Notes under the pieces: generated by a model
The model's input: only the letters and a program-made list of their open reading frames with translations
Told to the model about the DNA's origin: nothing
The model's database searches: none
In this document: in pieces, positions 53,583 through 62,743 of the stretch
Layout of the letters: each line of letters begins with the position of its first letter
How positions within the stretch are numbered: the stretch's first letter is position 1
Program-made: the position numbers and the translations under genes
Assembly: GCA_938014245.1 (NCBI GenBank)
Contig: CALLSD010000048.1
Location: 124,001 to 188,000 of the forward strand
Reading direction: 5' to 3'
DNA from: an uncultured Actinomyces sp.
Lineage (GTDB): Bacteria > Actinomycetota > Actinomycetes > Actinomycetales > Actinomycetaceae
Length of the DNA: 64,000 bases

Positions 53583-55187
53583 TTACTCCTCGATCTCAAT
53601 GGGTCCGCTGAGGCGAAGCAACTCGACGTCAATATGGTCGATGGCGATACGCCAGGTTTCTTGCTCAATCTCCCCTCGATCGCGTAAACGAGTCATCTCA
53701 TCGCGCTTGAACTGGGTGAGTGCAAGGCGTAGCTGTGTTTCTTCCGCGCTTTCTGTCAAGAGCTCATCGAGTGAGGAAGCCCCCTCACCGTGTGCGACGT
53801 AGGTGAGGATTTCTTCACGCAGACTATCGATCAGTTGTTTGTCTTCGATTCCCGCCGCGTGTGCGATGGCTTCGACGTTGTCAGCCGCGGTCTTCAAAAC
53901 GGCCAGCATTGCACTGACTTCATTGTTTGCGGTCTGGAAGTAAGCACTTTCCGGTGCGGGTTTTTGGGCTGCCCAACGAACAACGATTGGGAGAAGCGGA
54001 CCTTGGACGACAAGGGAGAGGATCACCGCCCCTGCGACAACCAGCAGTATGAGATCGCGATCTTCGAAAGCAGAATCACCAAAGACAGAGGGAATAGACA
54101 GGGCCATCGCCAAAGAAATCGCACCGCGGAAGCCTGCGACTGTCGTCACCAATCGGCCTCTGAAATTTGTCCGGCGTTGTTTTTGCTCAGGGCGACGATC
54201 GAGCAGGCGAATCGAGTAGATAATCGCATGGTGTCCGATCAAGCGGGCAAAGACCATGGCAAGGTAGATGATCGGGATCAAGATCAAGCCGTGCACGAGT
54301 GTCGCGTGGTCCAACCCGCGAATAATCACGGGAAGCTCAAGGCCCACCATAATGAATAGGATCGAGTTCAGTACGAAGGTCAGCAGTGTCCAGACAGGGA
54401 TTGCGATGACGCGTGATGCCAGCGATATCGCTGACTCTCCGAAACGAGAGACAAGCATTCCGCAAATGACTACCGCAATGACTCCCGAAGCCTGAATTTC
54501 TTCGGCAAGGTAGTAAGCCAAAAGGGGAGTAAGGATGCGAGCGATGTTTGCCAAGATCGCGTCACTTTGGAATAGCCCGCGTCGGACAAGCACGCGTAGA
54601 ACGAAGAGTCCCATCGCTAAACCGATAAGAACCCCTCCGCCGAAGGAGAGTAACACTTGCTGAGTGACTCTAAGAGTTGTCACTCGAGCTGTTCCACCGG
54701 TGACTTGAAGTGCGACCGCAAAGATCACCAGTGCACTGCCGTCATTGATCAATGATTCAGCTTGCAGAACAGTCTTTTGGCCGGAGGACATTCCACGCCC
54801 TAAGGCAGATACGGCTGTCGCATCAGTCGGTCCAAGGCAAGCGCCGATGAGTAAGGCGGTGCCAATACTGAGCCCCATCCATGTGCCAACCAAAGCAATG
54901 AGAAGCGCAGTGATCGCAACCAGCACCGTACCGGACAAAATCACGCCTCGAAGAGCGCGACGCACTTGGCTTAGTGAGACCGAGAGGGACTCCCAGTAGA
55001 GCAAGAGGGGGAGAAAGATCGAGAGTACTACCTCGTGCGGAAGCTGAATTTCTCCAGCGTGTGGAACAAAAGAAATCCCGACGCCAGCGACGATGAGCAC
55101 CAGTGGAGAAAGTAGATGTAGGCGGCGTGAAATTGCATAGGAAACAGTGATTGCTATTCCAAGGAGAATCGCTGATTCGAGTGACAT
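53583..55187 (-). CDS. Na+/H+ antiporter, CPA1/NhaP type
   Basis: 534 residues with about twelve membrane segments in the first 400. GPTDATAVSALG and ESLINDGSALVIF are the CPA1 signatures with the ion-binding aspartates. The C-terminal part of about 130 residues is cytoplasmic and charged, with helical stretches. It exchanges sodium (or potassium) for protons to keep cell pH. It is divergent from the DUF421 gene, with 82 bases between. Confidence 0.9.
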   Translation of the reverse strand: MSLESAILLGIAITVSYAISRRLHLLSPLVLIVAGVGISFVPHAGEIQLPHEVVLSIFLPLLLYWESLSVSLSQVRRALRGVILSGTVLVAITALLIALVGTWMGLSIGTALLIGACLGPTDATAVSALGRGMSSGQKTVLQAESLINDGSALVIFAVALQVTGGTARVTTLRVTQQVLLSFGGGVLIGLAMGLFVLRVLVRRGLFQSDAILANIARILTPLLAYYLAEEIQASGVIAVVICGMLVSRFGESAISLASRVIAIPVWTLLTFVLNSILFIMVGLELPVIIRGLDHATLVHGLILIPIIYLAMVFARLIGHHAIIYSIRLLDRRPEQKQRRTNFRGRLVTTVAGFRGAISLAMALSIPSVFGDSAFEDRDLILLVVAGAVILSLVVQGPLLPIVVRWAAQKPAPESAYFQTANNEVSAMLAVLKTAADNVEAIAHAAGIEDKQLIDSLREEILTYVAHGEGASSLDELLTESAEETQLRLALTQFKRDEMTRLRDRGEIEQETWRIAIDHIDVELLRLSGPIEIEE

Positions 55188-55269
55188 GACAGAGATGTCA
55201 TCCTTCGGTGATGAGAATTACGGCTGCAAGCCCACAGTATACGTGCTATCAGTGTTTTAAGGTTGACAC

Positions 55270-55974
55270 ATGTGGCACGAACTTATCCTTGACGCGCATT
55301 CGATTTTCCGACTTTTCATCGGCATCGTAATCATCTCTGCTCACCTGACTTTGACAAAGAAACAGAGCCTCACCCAATTCACTTCCATTGACTTCATCGG
55401 AAACTTCATTTTGGGTGGAATTATCGGCGGTATTATCTATAACCACTCGGTTTCAACTTTCTCCTACGTCGTTTTATTGCTTGCAACCGTGGGGATGATT
55501 TCGCTCTTCAACTTCATTGCTTCCCGCTTTATGCCCGCGCGGCAAATCGTCAAGGGCAAAGCGGTGACCATCATCAATCACGGCCAGTTCGTCATTGATT
55601 CTCTCGATGATGCAAGCAGTAATTTTGACATCATTAGTTTCACCGAAGAGCTTCGCTCGCGCGGGATCTTTTCAGTTGAAGATGTTGAGTTTGCACAGTA
55701 TGGATCCAATGGCTCTTTGACCGTGATCAAGAAGGGTGATGGACGCTTGAGCTACGTCTTAGTCTCGAAGGGACAGGTTGTTCAGGATCAACTTGAAGCC
55801 TCTGGACAGAGCGAGGAATGGCTCACGAGAGAACTCGAACAACAAGGCATTAAGCTCGAAGATATTTTCTTCGCGGAGCTCGAGGGGCGCGAGAAGATTT
55901 ATATCGTGATGAATGACTTAACGACTCATACCTTTACCTTCTCTCTTGAAAGTTCTGAGAAGGGCGGAGAATAA
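55270..55974 (+). CDS. DUF421 (YetF/YdfR-like) membrane protein
   Basis: 234 residues. Two or three membrane segments in the first 85 residues (FRLFIGIVIISAHLTL, FIGNFILGGIIGGIIY, VVLLLATVGMISLFNF) precede a DUF421 domain of two alpha-beta parts (VKGKAVTIINHGQF, TEELRSRGIFSVEDVEFAQ) with a typical C-terminus. The role in other bacteria is unsettled; some members affect spores or stress. The base composition looks richer in A+T than the neighbours, and the family is more common in Firmicutes, so transfer is possible. A strong terminator follows. Confidence 0.85.
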   Translation: MWHELILDAHSIFRLFIGIVIISAHLTLTKKQSLTQFTSIDFIGNFILGGIIGGIIYNHSVSTFSYVVLLLATVGMISLFNFIASRFMPARQIVKGKAVTIINHGQFVIDSLDDASSNFDIISFTEELRSRGIFSVEDVEFAQYGSNGSLTVIKKGDGRLSYVLVSKGQVVQDQLEASGQSEEWLTRELEQQGIKLEDIFFAELEGREKIYIVMNDLTTHTFTFSLESSEKGGE

Positions 55975-56017
55975 GTCACTTGTGACTATGCCCTTGGGCA
56001 TTTGTCGTGGGGAAAAC

Positions 56018-56057
56018 TTAAGCGGTGGGGCGGCCCTTTGGCCGCCCCACCGCTTAA
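56018..56057. terminator. Bidirectional terminator after the DUF421 gene and lutC
   Basis: TTAAGCGGTGGGGCGGCC (56018-56035) pairs perfectly with GGCCGCCCCACCGCTTAA (56040-56057) around CTTT. Confidence 0.88.
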
Positions 56058-56078
56058 TAACGTGTCGGATCGAAGTAC

Positions 56079-56744
56079 TCAGTGAGCGATAATGACCCGC
56101 AAGAAGCGGGGACCGTGAACACCGTTGACTCGAACCAACTCGATATCCGAGGTCGCTGAACCACCGGCGATCCAGGTCGTCGGGCGAGTCGGATTCTGGC
56201 CCAAAATATCAACCGCCTGAGGAACAGTCGGTACGATCGCTGAGCGTTCCAAAATCACCACATGCGTGTCGGGAACCAGAGAAATCGCACGGCGCCCCTG
56301 ATCGGGTTCCCCGTCAAGAACAATCGTTCCCGAAATCGAGATGCCAACGCGCGAGCGGGTGACGACCGCGTCGATCTCATCGAGCTCGAGCGTCGGAATA
56401 GCGTTCTCGCGCGAGTCCTCGCGGACCTTTCGCTTGTCGCGTCCGGCGGCCTTCTTGAACTGATCATCGAGGCCGGTGGGGACAACCACGGAAGAAGCCT
56501 TCGCCTCGGAAAGGAACTTCGCGATAGCGTCAGCAATGGCCTCGTCATCGCGAGCTTCAACCACCTGTGCTGAGTAATCCTCGAGCTTTTCGATCATATC
56601 GGCGATGACTTCATCTGAGCCCGGAGCAAACTGCCCTTCTCGGATGTAGTTACGAGGGATCTCGCGGACGGGGCGTCCCTCCTGCGAGCGCTCGATGGCC
56701 TCGCGCGCACGCGCAAGGATTGCGGTCTTTGCATCCATAACCAT
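56079..56744 (-). CDS. lutC: Lactate utilization protein C
   Basis: 221 residues from ATG 56744, which has GGAGG six bases upstream, inside the end of lutB. The LUD domain shows TWIAGGSATSDIELVRVNGVHGPRFLRVII, spanning the last 30 residues, and VVTRSRVGISISGTIVL. LutC works with LutA and LutB as part of the L-lactate oxidising complex. It is the last gene before the terminator at 56018-56057. Confidence 0.92.
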   Translation of the reverse strand: MVMDAKTAILARAREAIERSQEGRPVREIPRNYIREGQFAPGSDEVIADMIEKLEDYSAQVVEARDDEAIADAIAKFLSEAKASSVVVPTGLDDQFKKAAGRDKRKVREDSRENAIPTLELDEIDAVVTRSRVGISISGTIVLDGEPDQGRRAISLVPDTHVVILERSAIVPTVPQAVDILGQNPTRPTTWIAGGSATSDIELVRVNGVHGPRFLRVIIAH

Positions 56745-56745
56745 C

Positions 56746-58371
56746 TCAGGCCTCCTCATCATTCGTGTGAGTAGTCATTCCGTGCTCACTGGCCAAAGGA
56801 ATGCCACGTGCGGGTGCATCTGTACGCGGGGCGGAGGCATCTGATTCGGGGTGAGTGCGCCGCCACCACTGGCGGAAGGTTTCCTTAGGAGCAACCGGAA
56901 GATCACGAGCTCCCGTCCACAGCGAGGCAGGGAAGGGGAGAGCGCCGATCTTGCCCTTCTTCTTACCAATAAGGCGGGTTGCCTTCACACCAGCCGTTGC
57001 AAGCTCCCAGGCCTTAGCGTTGGACATGACGGGGGTTGAAACGCCCATTGCCAGATCCCACACGTCGGGCACGATGGTGTGCTTGACGTCCACGGTGCGT
57101 GCACGCATGTGGATCAAGATGTTCGGAATCTTGATCTTGACCGGGCAAACCTCACCGCATGCGCCACACAGGGAAGAGGCGAAGGGAAGGGTGTGAACCG
57201 GATCCTTCTCATCCAAGCCCTGGGTGAGCTGCGGGGTGAGGATCGCGCCGATGGGGCCGGGGTAGACCGAACCATAGGCGTGGCCGGAAGTGTGCTGGTA
57301 GACCGGGCAGATGTTCATGCAGGACCCGCAACGGATACACGCAAGAGCCTCGCGACCAATCGGGTCGGCCAAGGTCTTAGTGCGGCCGTTATCCATCAAA
57401 ATCACGTGGAATTCCTGGGGGCCATCTCCGGGGGTGACACCGGTCCACATCGAGGTGTAGGGGTTCATGCGCTCGCCAGTTGCAGAACGGGGAAGCAGCT
57501 GAGCGAAGACCTCAACGTCCTGGTAACGAGGAACCAACTTCTCAATGCCCATAAGGGTAATGAGAGTATCGGGAAGAGTCAGGCACATGCGGCCGTTACC
57601 TTCGGACTCGAAGATCGAGACAGTACCGGTTTCTGCGATGCCCATGTTTGTTCCCGAAACTGCAACCTTTGCGTGAAGGAACTTCTTACGAAGATGCGCG
57701 CGGGCAGCGGCCGTGAGTTCTTGCGGATCGTCGGAAAGATCTCGGGGAGCGTCTTCCATGCGGTCGAGGAAGATTCCACGGACCTCGGAACGATTGCGGT
57801 GAATTGCAGGAACAACGATGTGGCTGGGCATGTCGTCAGCAAGCTGAACGATCATTTCCGCGAGGTCGGTTTCGCGCGCGGAGATGCCTTCGTCCTTGAG
57901 GAACTCGTTGAGGTTCGTTTCCTGGGTCGCCATCGACTTAATCTTGACGACTTCATCGACTCCCTTGGACTTGATGATGTCGGCGATGATGCGATTTGCC
58001 TCGTGCTTGTCGCGAGCCCAGTGAACGATGCCGCCGCGCGCGGTTACGTTGCGTTCGAACTCTTCGAGAAGCTCGGGAAGTCGGGATTCGACCTCAAACT
58101 TGATGGCTTCAGCGGCGTCGCGCAGATCTTCCCAGTCGGGCATTTCGGCAACGCGCTGGCCGCGCTTGGTGCGGATAGTCCGGGTTGCATGGCCCAGGTT
58201 GCGGCGCATCTGAGTATTGGCGAGGGTGCGGTGTGCGCCCTGGGGGAAAGTCGGTCCCCAACGAAGCGTGTCCTCGGGAATGGTGACGGTAGTCCGCCAT
58301 CCTCCGGTGTGAACCGTGGCGTCGGAATCGTTGCTGACGACTCCTGGCATACCAATAAAGGTTTCAGACAT
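56746..58371 (-). CDS. lutB: Lactate utilization protein B (iron-sulfur)
   Basis: 541 residues. An N-terminal LUD-like domain is followed by two 4Fe-4S binding motifs, CIRCGSCMNICP and CGACGEVCP, and a C-terminal domain. KSMATQETNLNEFL and GTNMGIAETGTV are family motifs. It carries electrons from lactate oxidation. Its ATG follows the lutA stop by one base, and its stop is two bases from the lutC start. Confidence 0.95.
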   Translation of the reverse strand: MSETFIGMPGVVSNDSDATVHTGGWRTTVTIPEDTLRWGPTFPQGAHRTLANTQMRRNLGHATRTIRTKRGQRVAEMPDWEDLRDAAEAIKFEVESRLPELLEEFERNVTARGGIVHWARDKHEANRIIADIIKSKGVDEVVKIKSMATQETNLNEFLKDEGISARETDLAEMIVQLADDMPSHIVVPAIHRNRSEVRGIFLDRMEDAPRDLSDDPQELTAAARAHLRKKFLHAKVAVSGTNMGIAETGTVSIFESEGNGRMCLTLPDTLITLMGIEKLVPRYQDVEVFAQLLPRSATGERMNPYTSMWTGVTPGDGPQEFHVILMDNGRTKTLADPIGREALACIRCGSCMNICPVYQHTSGHAYGSVYPGPIGAILTPQLTQGLDEKDPVHTLPFASSLCGACGEVCPVKIKIPNILIHMRARTVDVKHTIVPDVWDLAMGVSTPVMSNAKAWELATAGVKATRLIGKKKGKIGALPFPASLWTGARDLPVAPKETFRQWWRRTHPESDASAPRTDAPARGIPLASEHGMTTHTNDEEA

Positions 58372-58372
58372 A

Positions 58373-59170
58373 TCAGATCACCTGAGCGCTTTCCGGTGCG
58401 AATGAAATGTTGCCAAGGAATGGCTGGTCCTTGGTTGATGCAAGGATTTCAGCAAGGTGCATGGGACGGATACCCGAATTCAGGCGAGACAAGCCGCCGC
58501 CAACATGCATGAGGCAGGAGTAGTCACCCATAACCAAAACCTCTGCGCGGGTAGACATCACGTTTGCGACCTTGTCGGCAAGCATCGCAGTTGAAGTCTC
58601 GGAGTTCTTCATCGAGAAAGTACCGCCGAAACCACAGCAGACTTCGGCGTCGGGCAGGTCGATGAGCGTCAGACCTTCGACGGCGCGCAGGAGGCGGTAG
58701 GGGCGGTCACCCACGTGAGCGATACGCATTGAGTGGCAGGTCGGGTGGTAAGTGACGGTGTGAGGGAAGTATGCGCCCACATCTTCCAGACCGAGGACAT
58801 CAGTGATGAGCTCGGTGAGATCGTAGGTGTGCTTGGCGATTTCCTGGGAGCGCTTTGCGAGTTGTGCATCGCCAACGTGTTCGGCAACGAGCTTTTGCTC
58901 GTGGCGGGCAGCACCCGTGCAGGAGCCGGAGGGAACCACAATTGCGTCCCACTCCCCGTCGAGAACTGGTTCGAAAGCCTTGACGTGGTTGCGCGTGATC
59001 TTTGCGGCGTCTTCAAAGTAGCCGGTGTTTGCATGCATCTGACCGCAGCAGACCTGGCCTTCTGGGAAGACGACTTCATGGCCGAGGCGCTCCAGCAGAG
59101 ACACTGTCGCCTGGGCTGCCTGGGGGAACATGACGTCTGCCAGGCAAGTTGAGAAGAGAGCGATACGCAC
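58373..59170 (-). CDS. lutA: Lactate utilization protein A (CCG-domain iron-sulfur)
   Basis: 265 residues from GTG 59170, with AAAGGA seven to eight bases upstream. Two CCG domains are present: QVCCGQMHAN near residue 40 and EVCCGFGGTFS near 177, with the cysteine-rich partners SGSCT and HPTCHS. The family binds iron-sulfur clusters in LutABC. It opens the lutABC set; lldP and a lipoprotein gene lie upstream on the same strand. Confidence 0.95.
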   Translation of the reverse strand: MRIALFSTCLADVMFPQAAQATVSLLERLGHEVVFPEGQVCCGQMHANTGYFEDAAKITRNHVKAFEPVLDGEWDAIVVPSGSCTGAARHEQKLVAEHVGDAQLAKRSQEIAKHTYDLTELITDVLGLEDVGAYFPHTVTYHPTCHSMRIAHVGDRPYRLLRAVEGLTLIDLPDAEVCCGFGGTFSMKNSETSTAMLADKVANVMSTRAEVLVMGDYSCLMHVGGGLSRLNSGIRPMHLAEILASTKDQPFLGNISFAPESAQVI

Positions 59171-59419
59171 TGGGAGATCCTTTCTCGTAGGTGCTATTTC
59201 TCAAAGTATGGCTGGGTCTGAGGTCCCAATGGGGGATAAGGTGTTACGGCTTTGCTGAGTGTGGGCCAGAATTGTTGATTTCGTGCGGAAAAAACACAGA
59301 AATAGATCGCTGAAATGGCGGCTTCTCTTGAGCGATTCTCCGCCCCAAAAACGCGACTTAAGACAGAGTATCCTTTCCTTTTTCAGTTTTACGACGCTGG
59401 GGTGCGTGAAAAACAAAAA

Positions 59420-59447
59420 CCCGGCCTCGTGGATTGACGAGGCCGGG
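59420..59447 (-). terminator. Intrinsic terminator after the lipoprotein gene
   Basis: CCCGGCCTCGT (59420-59430) pairs with ACGAGGCCGGG (59437-59447); on the minus strand it runs into TTTTTG and further T. The rest of the gap 59171-59534, upstream of lutA, has no gene. Its AT-rich part may hold the lut promoter, but I cannot fix a -35/-10 pair. Confidence 0.8.
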
Positions 59448-59534
59448 TAGTAGTTCCCTTATCTGCGAAAGGAAGTCCGTTCGGCTTCTCTATTACTTCG
59501 CGAGGGTGCTCAGCTGGGGGGGAAACGCGTTTTC

Positions 59535-60089
59535 TTAGCCCCTGATTCCTTCGCCAGTGACGATGATGAGGTTACAGTCTGAGGACGCCGCGAAGCTTGT
59601 GATATCGAATGACCCCCAGTTCGAGTAAATGTTGTTCTTATCAGTTTGGAGCACCGTGTTCGCATGATCGGAGGGAACAGTGAAAAAGTGGCAGTTTTGG
59701 GGGACGTACTCGTAGAGGCCTGGATAGATACCGGGAAGAAGTGCGTTATTTCCGTCGCTTCCATTGGCAAGCATCTGGATTGTCTCAGGAGGAACACTTG
59801 CGACACCTGTTACCCATAAGTGATGGTCGGGTGAGGGTAAGAGCCATCCTTCTGGGAAGTTGGCTGCCACGACGTGTCCCTGAGTTGCACCAAGCCCGGG
59901 CATCCGTTCATTGAAGGAATCGGTGCGTTCTTGGACCTTGATTTCGCCGTCAGTTTCGTAAGTGAACTCGGCAAAGCGCGGATCCTGGGGTAAGCGTGAG
60001 CGTGCTGCGTTTGAACCGAAGGGAATGCATCCCGTGAGAAGCGTGATCGCTGCACACAGAAGTGCCAAGGATCGCAATGGCTTCGACAT
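59535..60089 (-). CDS. Lipoprotein of unknown function between lldP and lutA
   Basis: 184 residues from ATG 60089 (AAGGAG seven bases upstream). The lipobox LLTGC puts the lipidated cysteine near residue 21. The mature part has segments TQGHVVAANFPEGWLLPSPDHHLWVTG and PETIQMLANGSDGNNALLPG, spread over residues 69-125, and two cysteines (NCHF and DCNL). No known family comes to mind. It lies 61 bases after lldP and ends at a terminator. A role in lactate uptake is only suggested by place. Confidence 0.72.
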   Translation of the reverse strand: MSKPLRSLALLCAAITLLTGCIPFGSNAARSRLPQDPRFAEFTYETDGEIKVQERTDSFNERMPGLGATQGHVVAANFPEGWLLPSPDHHLWVTGVASVPPETIQMLANGSDGNNALLPGIYPGLYEYVPQNCHFFTVPSDHANTVLQTDKNNIYSNWGSFDITSFAASSDCNLIIVTGEGIRG

Positions 60090-60150
60090 AAGACACTCCT
60101 TTTGAAGCAGACGTTGGGCTCGCAGCCACGAGACTGCGAGCCCAACGATC

Positions 60151-61821
60151 TTAAGCAACGGGCATGTAGGAACCCATATAGCCTTGCGAAGCGAGGAAGA
60201 TCAAGACGCACAAGATGAGTAGCAATCCGATGGAATAGGGAGCCGCCTTCTTGAGAATCTCTGCTTCGCTTCCGGGTTCGTTGATTGCGGTCGCTGCAAT
60301 AGTGAGATTCTGCGGCGACACAATCTTGCCGATACCGCCACCGATCGTGTTGCCTGCAAGCAAAGTCGATGGGTCGAGTCCGGCGATCTGCGCTGCTGTG
60401 GACTGAAGGTTGGCAAAGAGTGCGCCTGCGCTGGTTGCAGATCCTGCGACTGCTGTTCCCAACCAACCAAGGATGGGGGAGAGGAAGGCGAAGAACACGC
60501 CGGTTGTTGCAAGAGCGGTACCAATCGCCCCAGTTTGTCCAGAGAGGTTCATGACGTAGGCCAAGCCCATGACCAAGCAGATCGTCAGGATAGAAATCTT
60601 CAAGGTGGAAATTGTCTTGAAGAGAGTTGCAATTCCCTTTGTGAAGGTCATGGGGTAGCGACCGCCCGAACTGGTGCGACCGTAAACGAAAGCAACAATG
60701 AGAGCAGTGACGAAGATCCAGGTTCCAGGATTGGAGAGGAACTGGAAGGTGTAGATCGTCGAAGAAACGGCCTTGCCGGTGGAATCTACCAACTCTCCGT
60801 GCAATCCAGGGACGGGAATCTTAATGTCTGTGGACTTGAAAATGGCGTCAATATCAACGCCGATCTTCCACAACTTGGTGATGGCAATGACGACAACAAC
60901 CAAAACGTAGGGGAGAAGTGCCAAGGTGATTCGCGAGGCGTTGGGACGATCCTCTTGGGTGCTCTCCGAACGGTAATCGTCGGGCGTCTTCGGGGTCCAT
61001 ACCAAGAGGAAGATGTAGGAAGCAGCCAAACCCAGAAGCGAAGCAAGGACAGCGGTCAGTTCATAGGAGAACTCTGAGGTGAAGAAATGTCCTGCTGCGG
61101 TTGCGACGCCGGAAATCAGAGCGATCGGCCACAACTGGGCGACGCCTCGGCCCCCATCAAGGATCCACAAGAGGAGGAGAGGAATGAAGCAGGCGAAAAT
61201 CCAAGAAAGGTGACCCATATTGGCTGCAACCACAAGGGGATTTTGGCCACCCAAACGGCCGGCGGTTGTTGTCGGGATTGCCATTGCTCCGAAACCAACG
61301 TTGATTGCGTTGCCAACGATGGTCACAACAGCAGCCTTTACCGGGGGAAGACCAAGTGAGACAAGCATCGCGGCAACGATTGCCACGGGCGCACCGAAAC
61401 CTGCGAGGCCCTCAAGTAGACCACAGAAGGAGAAGGCGATGATCAGTGCTTGGACTCGAATGTCACCCTTGCCGATCGTGTTGAAGACGGCTCGCATGTC
61501 TTTACTGCGGCCGGAAACCTCGGTGAGGTTATAAAGCCACACGGCGGCGATGATGATGTAGATAATTGGGATCAGAGCGAAGACGATGCCTTGGCCCGCT
61601 GCCAAGAGACTCATGCTTAATGGCATCTTGTAGCCAAAGACGGCGATGAGTAGTGCAGCAACGAGCGAAATCAACGCGCACCAGTGCGTCTTGACTTTAA
61701 AAGCGCCCAGAAGAACGAAGAACAGCAAGAGCGGGAGAATTCCCGCAAGTGCCGTTAAAAATACATTTGCGCCGATAGCCGTCGTTGACGGCGTAAAGCT
61801 TGTGCTCACCAAAGAGAACAT
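60151..61821 (-). CDS. lldP: L-lactate permease
   Basis: 556 residues with about thirteen membrane segments. The family motifs GLLEGLAGFGAPVAI and GWLGTAVAGSATSAGALFANLQ are present, as is the C-terminal NTIGGGIGKIVSPQNLTIAA. It imports lactate with protons. Together with lutABC it makes a lactate uptake and oxidation set. The start at 61821 is followed upstream by an inverted repeat at 61876-61902. Confidence 0.95.
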   Translation of the reverse strand: MFSLVSTSFTPSTTAIGANVFLTALAGILPLLLFFVLLGAFKVKTHWCALISLVAALLIAVFGYKMPLSMSLLAAGQGIVFALIPIIYIIIAAVWLYNLTEVSGRSKDMRAVFNTIGKGDIRVQALIIAFSFCGLLEGLAGFGAPVAIVAAMLVSLGLPPVKAAVVTIVGNAINVGFGAMAIPTTTAGRLGGQNPLVVAANMGHLSWIFACFIPLLLLWILDGGRGVAQLWPIALISGVATAAGHFFTSEFSYELTAVLASLLGLAASYIFLLVWTPKTPDDYRSESTQEDRPNASRITLALLPYVLVVVVIAITKLWKIGVDIDAIFKSTDIKIPVPGLHGELVDSTGKAVSSTIYTFQFLSNPGTWIFVTALIVAFVYGRTSSGGRYPMTFTKGIATLFKTISTLKISILTICLVMGLAYVMNLSGQTGAIGTALATTGVFFAFLSPILGWLGTAVAGSATSAGALFANLQSTAAQIAGLDPSTLLAGNTIGGGIGKIVSPQNLTIAATAINEPGSEAEILKKAAPYSIGLLLILCVLIFLASQGYMGSYMPVA

Positions 61822-61875
61822 GGCTACTCCTGCAACAGTGCGAGTGGGTGATCCTAGCCAGATTCTAGGCCTAAA

Positions 61876-61902
61876 TTCCTATCTCGGTGAGATTTTTAGG
61901 AA
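61876..61902. promoter_or_regulatory. Inverted repeat upstream of lldP, candidate lactate operator
   Basis: TTCCTA (61876-61881) and TAGGAA (61897-61902) pair, with an inner TCTC/GAGA pair around GGT. It lies 55-81 bases before the lldP start. The gap 61822-62152 (331 bases) shows no gene on either strand; TAGGAT and TAGAAT on the minus strand near 61850 could be -10 boxes of lldP. Confidence 0.4.
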
Positions 61903-62152
61903 AAATTCCGGTGAAACTACAGAATAAAGGCAAACTCTAGGCTGTTTTCCGGGAGAGAAGCGTGCTAGGGCGAAGCTCCGGATTCCTGCCTGGGAGACAA
62001 GAGGAAAAGGGGGGGCTGGAAACTGCAATATTGCGCAAGAAGTAGCTAATTGAAAGTTGCTCGTTGGCGAAGGAAGATCGAAAACATGTTTATTAAATTT
62101 CGTCGGTATGTCTCCTTAGAATTAGGGGAGTATCGACTGGAAGGAAAGTCTG

Positions 62153-62446
62153 ATGGGCGCAGTCGCTGAAGATGTCAAAAGTGCATGGAGTTTTGTCCTG
62201 AACCAAATTCGGAACGGCGATAACAATTGGGATCAGGTGACTGAGTTCGTCGAAGACACGGTAAACGTCATCACTGTTCTTGAAAATGCAAACGCCTCGT
62301 TCCTTAATGCTTTCGGCGACGTAGTCAAGGACTCCATCAATGTAGGAGAGGTTGAGGTCCTCGACTACCCTCGTCACGTTTCGCAAGTCATGCAGGACTT
62401 CGACGCTCAATTGAGGGGCAGGCCCGTTCAGGGGGTGACCTGGTAG
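62153..62446 (+). CDS. Small acidic protein of unknown function, N-terminal part
   Basis: 97 residues. GGAAGGAAA lies about six bases before the ATG, and TAGAAT at 62117-62122 could be a -10 box. The protein is mostly helical and acidic (DVKSAWSFVLNQIRNG, VTEFVEDTVNVITVLENA) without a signal peptide. I recognise no family. It ends in a TAG that lies in the stem of a hairpin, and the same frame continues for another 99 codons after it. It could be one gene interrupted by a stop or two coupled genes. Confidence 0.5.
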   Translation: MGAVAEDVKSAWSFVLNQIRNGDNNWDQVTEFVEDTVNVITVLENANASFLNAFGDVVKDSINVGEVEVLDYPRHVSQVMQDFDAQLRGRPVQGVTW

Positions 62447-62463
62447 GGGAAACCCTTCCAGGT
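62438..62463 (+). other. Hairpin with in-frame TAG between two ORFs
   Basis: ACCTGG (62438-62443) pairs with CCAGGT (62458-62463) and GGG (62446-62448) with CCC (62453-62455), with one T-T mismatch and a GAAA tetraloop. The TAG stop of the upstream ORF (62444-62446) sits inside the stem. Confidence 0.55.
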
Positions 62464-62464
62464 C

Positions 62465-62743
62465 ATGCCCTTCACTAGAGATGGTGTTGTCGATGTCGAA
62501 GCTGCAAAACTTGCGTTCGTGAACTGCAAGAAGGGCGTCTGGTTTGGTGAAGTCTTCTTGCATTACGCCCCGATTGTTAACCGCGTTCTCGTCAGCGTTG
62601 ACGGCACTCACTTCATTGGATGCATTGCGGGAACTCGAACCATGGATGCTCTCGAAATGATCGCGCTTGGCGACAGCGGGACGATCTGCACCACGGGGTA
62701 CCTTAATTCCACTGGCAATAGCGTGAAAGTAGGCGCGGTCTAA
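62465..62743 (+). CDS. Small protein of unknown function, same frame as the preceding ORF
   Basis: 92 residues from ATG 62465. There is no close ribosome-binding site; the only purine run lies in the hairpin. The sequence is beta-rich (VWFGEVFLHYAPIVNRVLVSVDG), has two cysteines that could be surface-exposed or paired, and ends in a glycine/serine-rich tail. It could be a separate gene coupled to the one before, or its C-terminal half read through the TAG. No family recognised. Confidence 0.45.
   Translation: MPFTRDGVVDVEAAKLAFVNCKKGVWFGEVFLHYAPIVNRVLVSVDGTHFIGCIAGTRTMDALEMIALGDSGTICTTGYLNSTGNSVKVGAV

Noticed and set aside
62093..62611. 172-codon reading on the minus strand opposite the two small ORFs
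   Set aside because: The plus-strand ORF at 62153 has a good ribosome site and a possible -10 box; the minus reading has neither, though it cannot be excluded completely.
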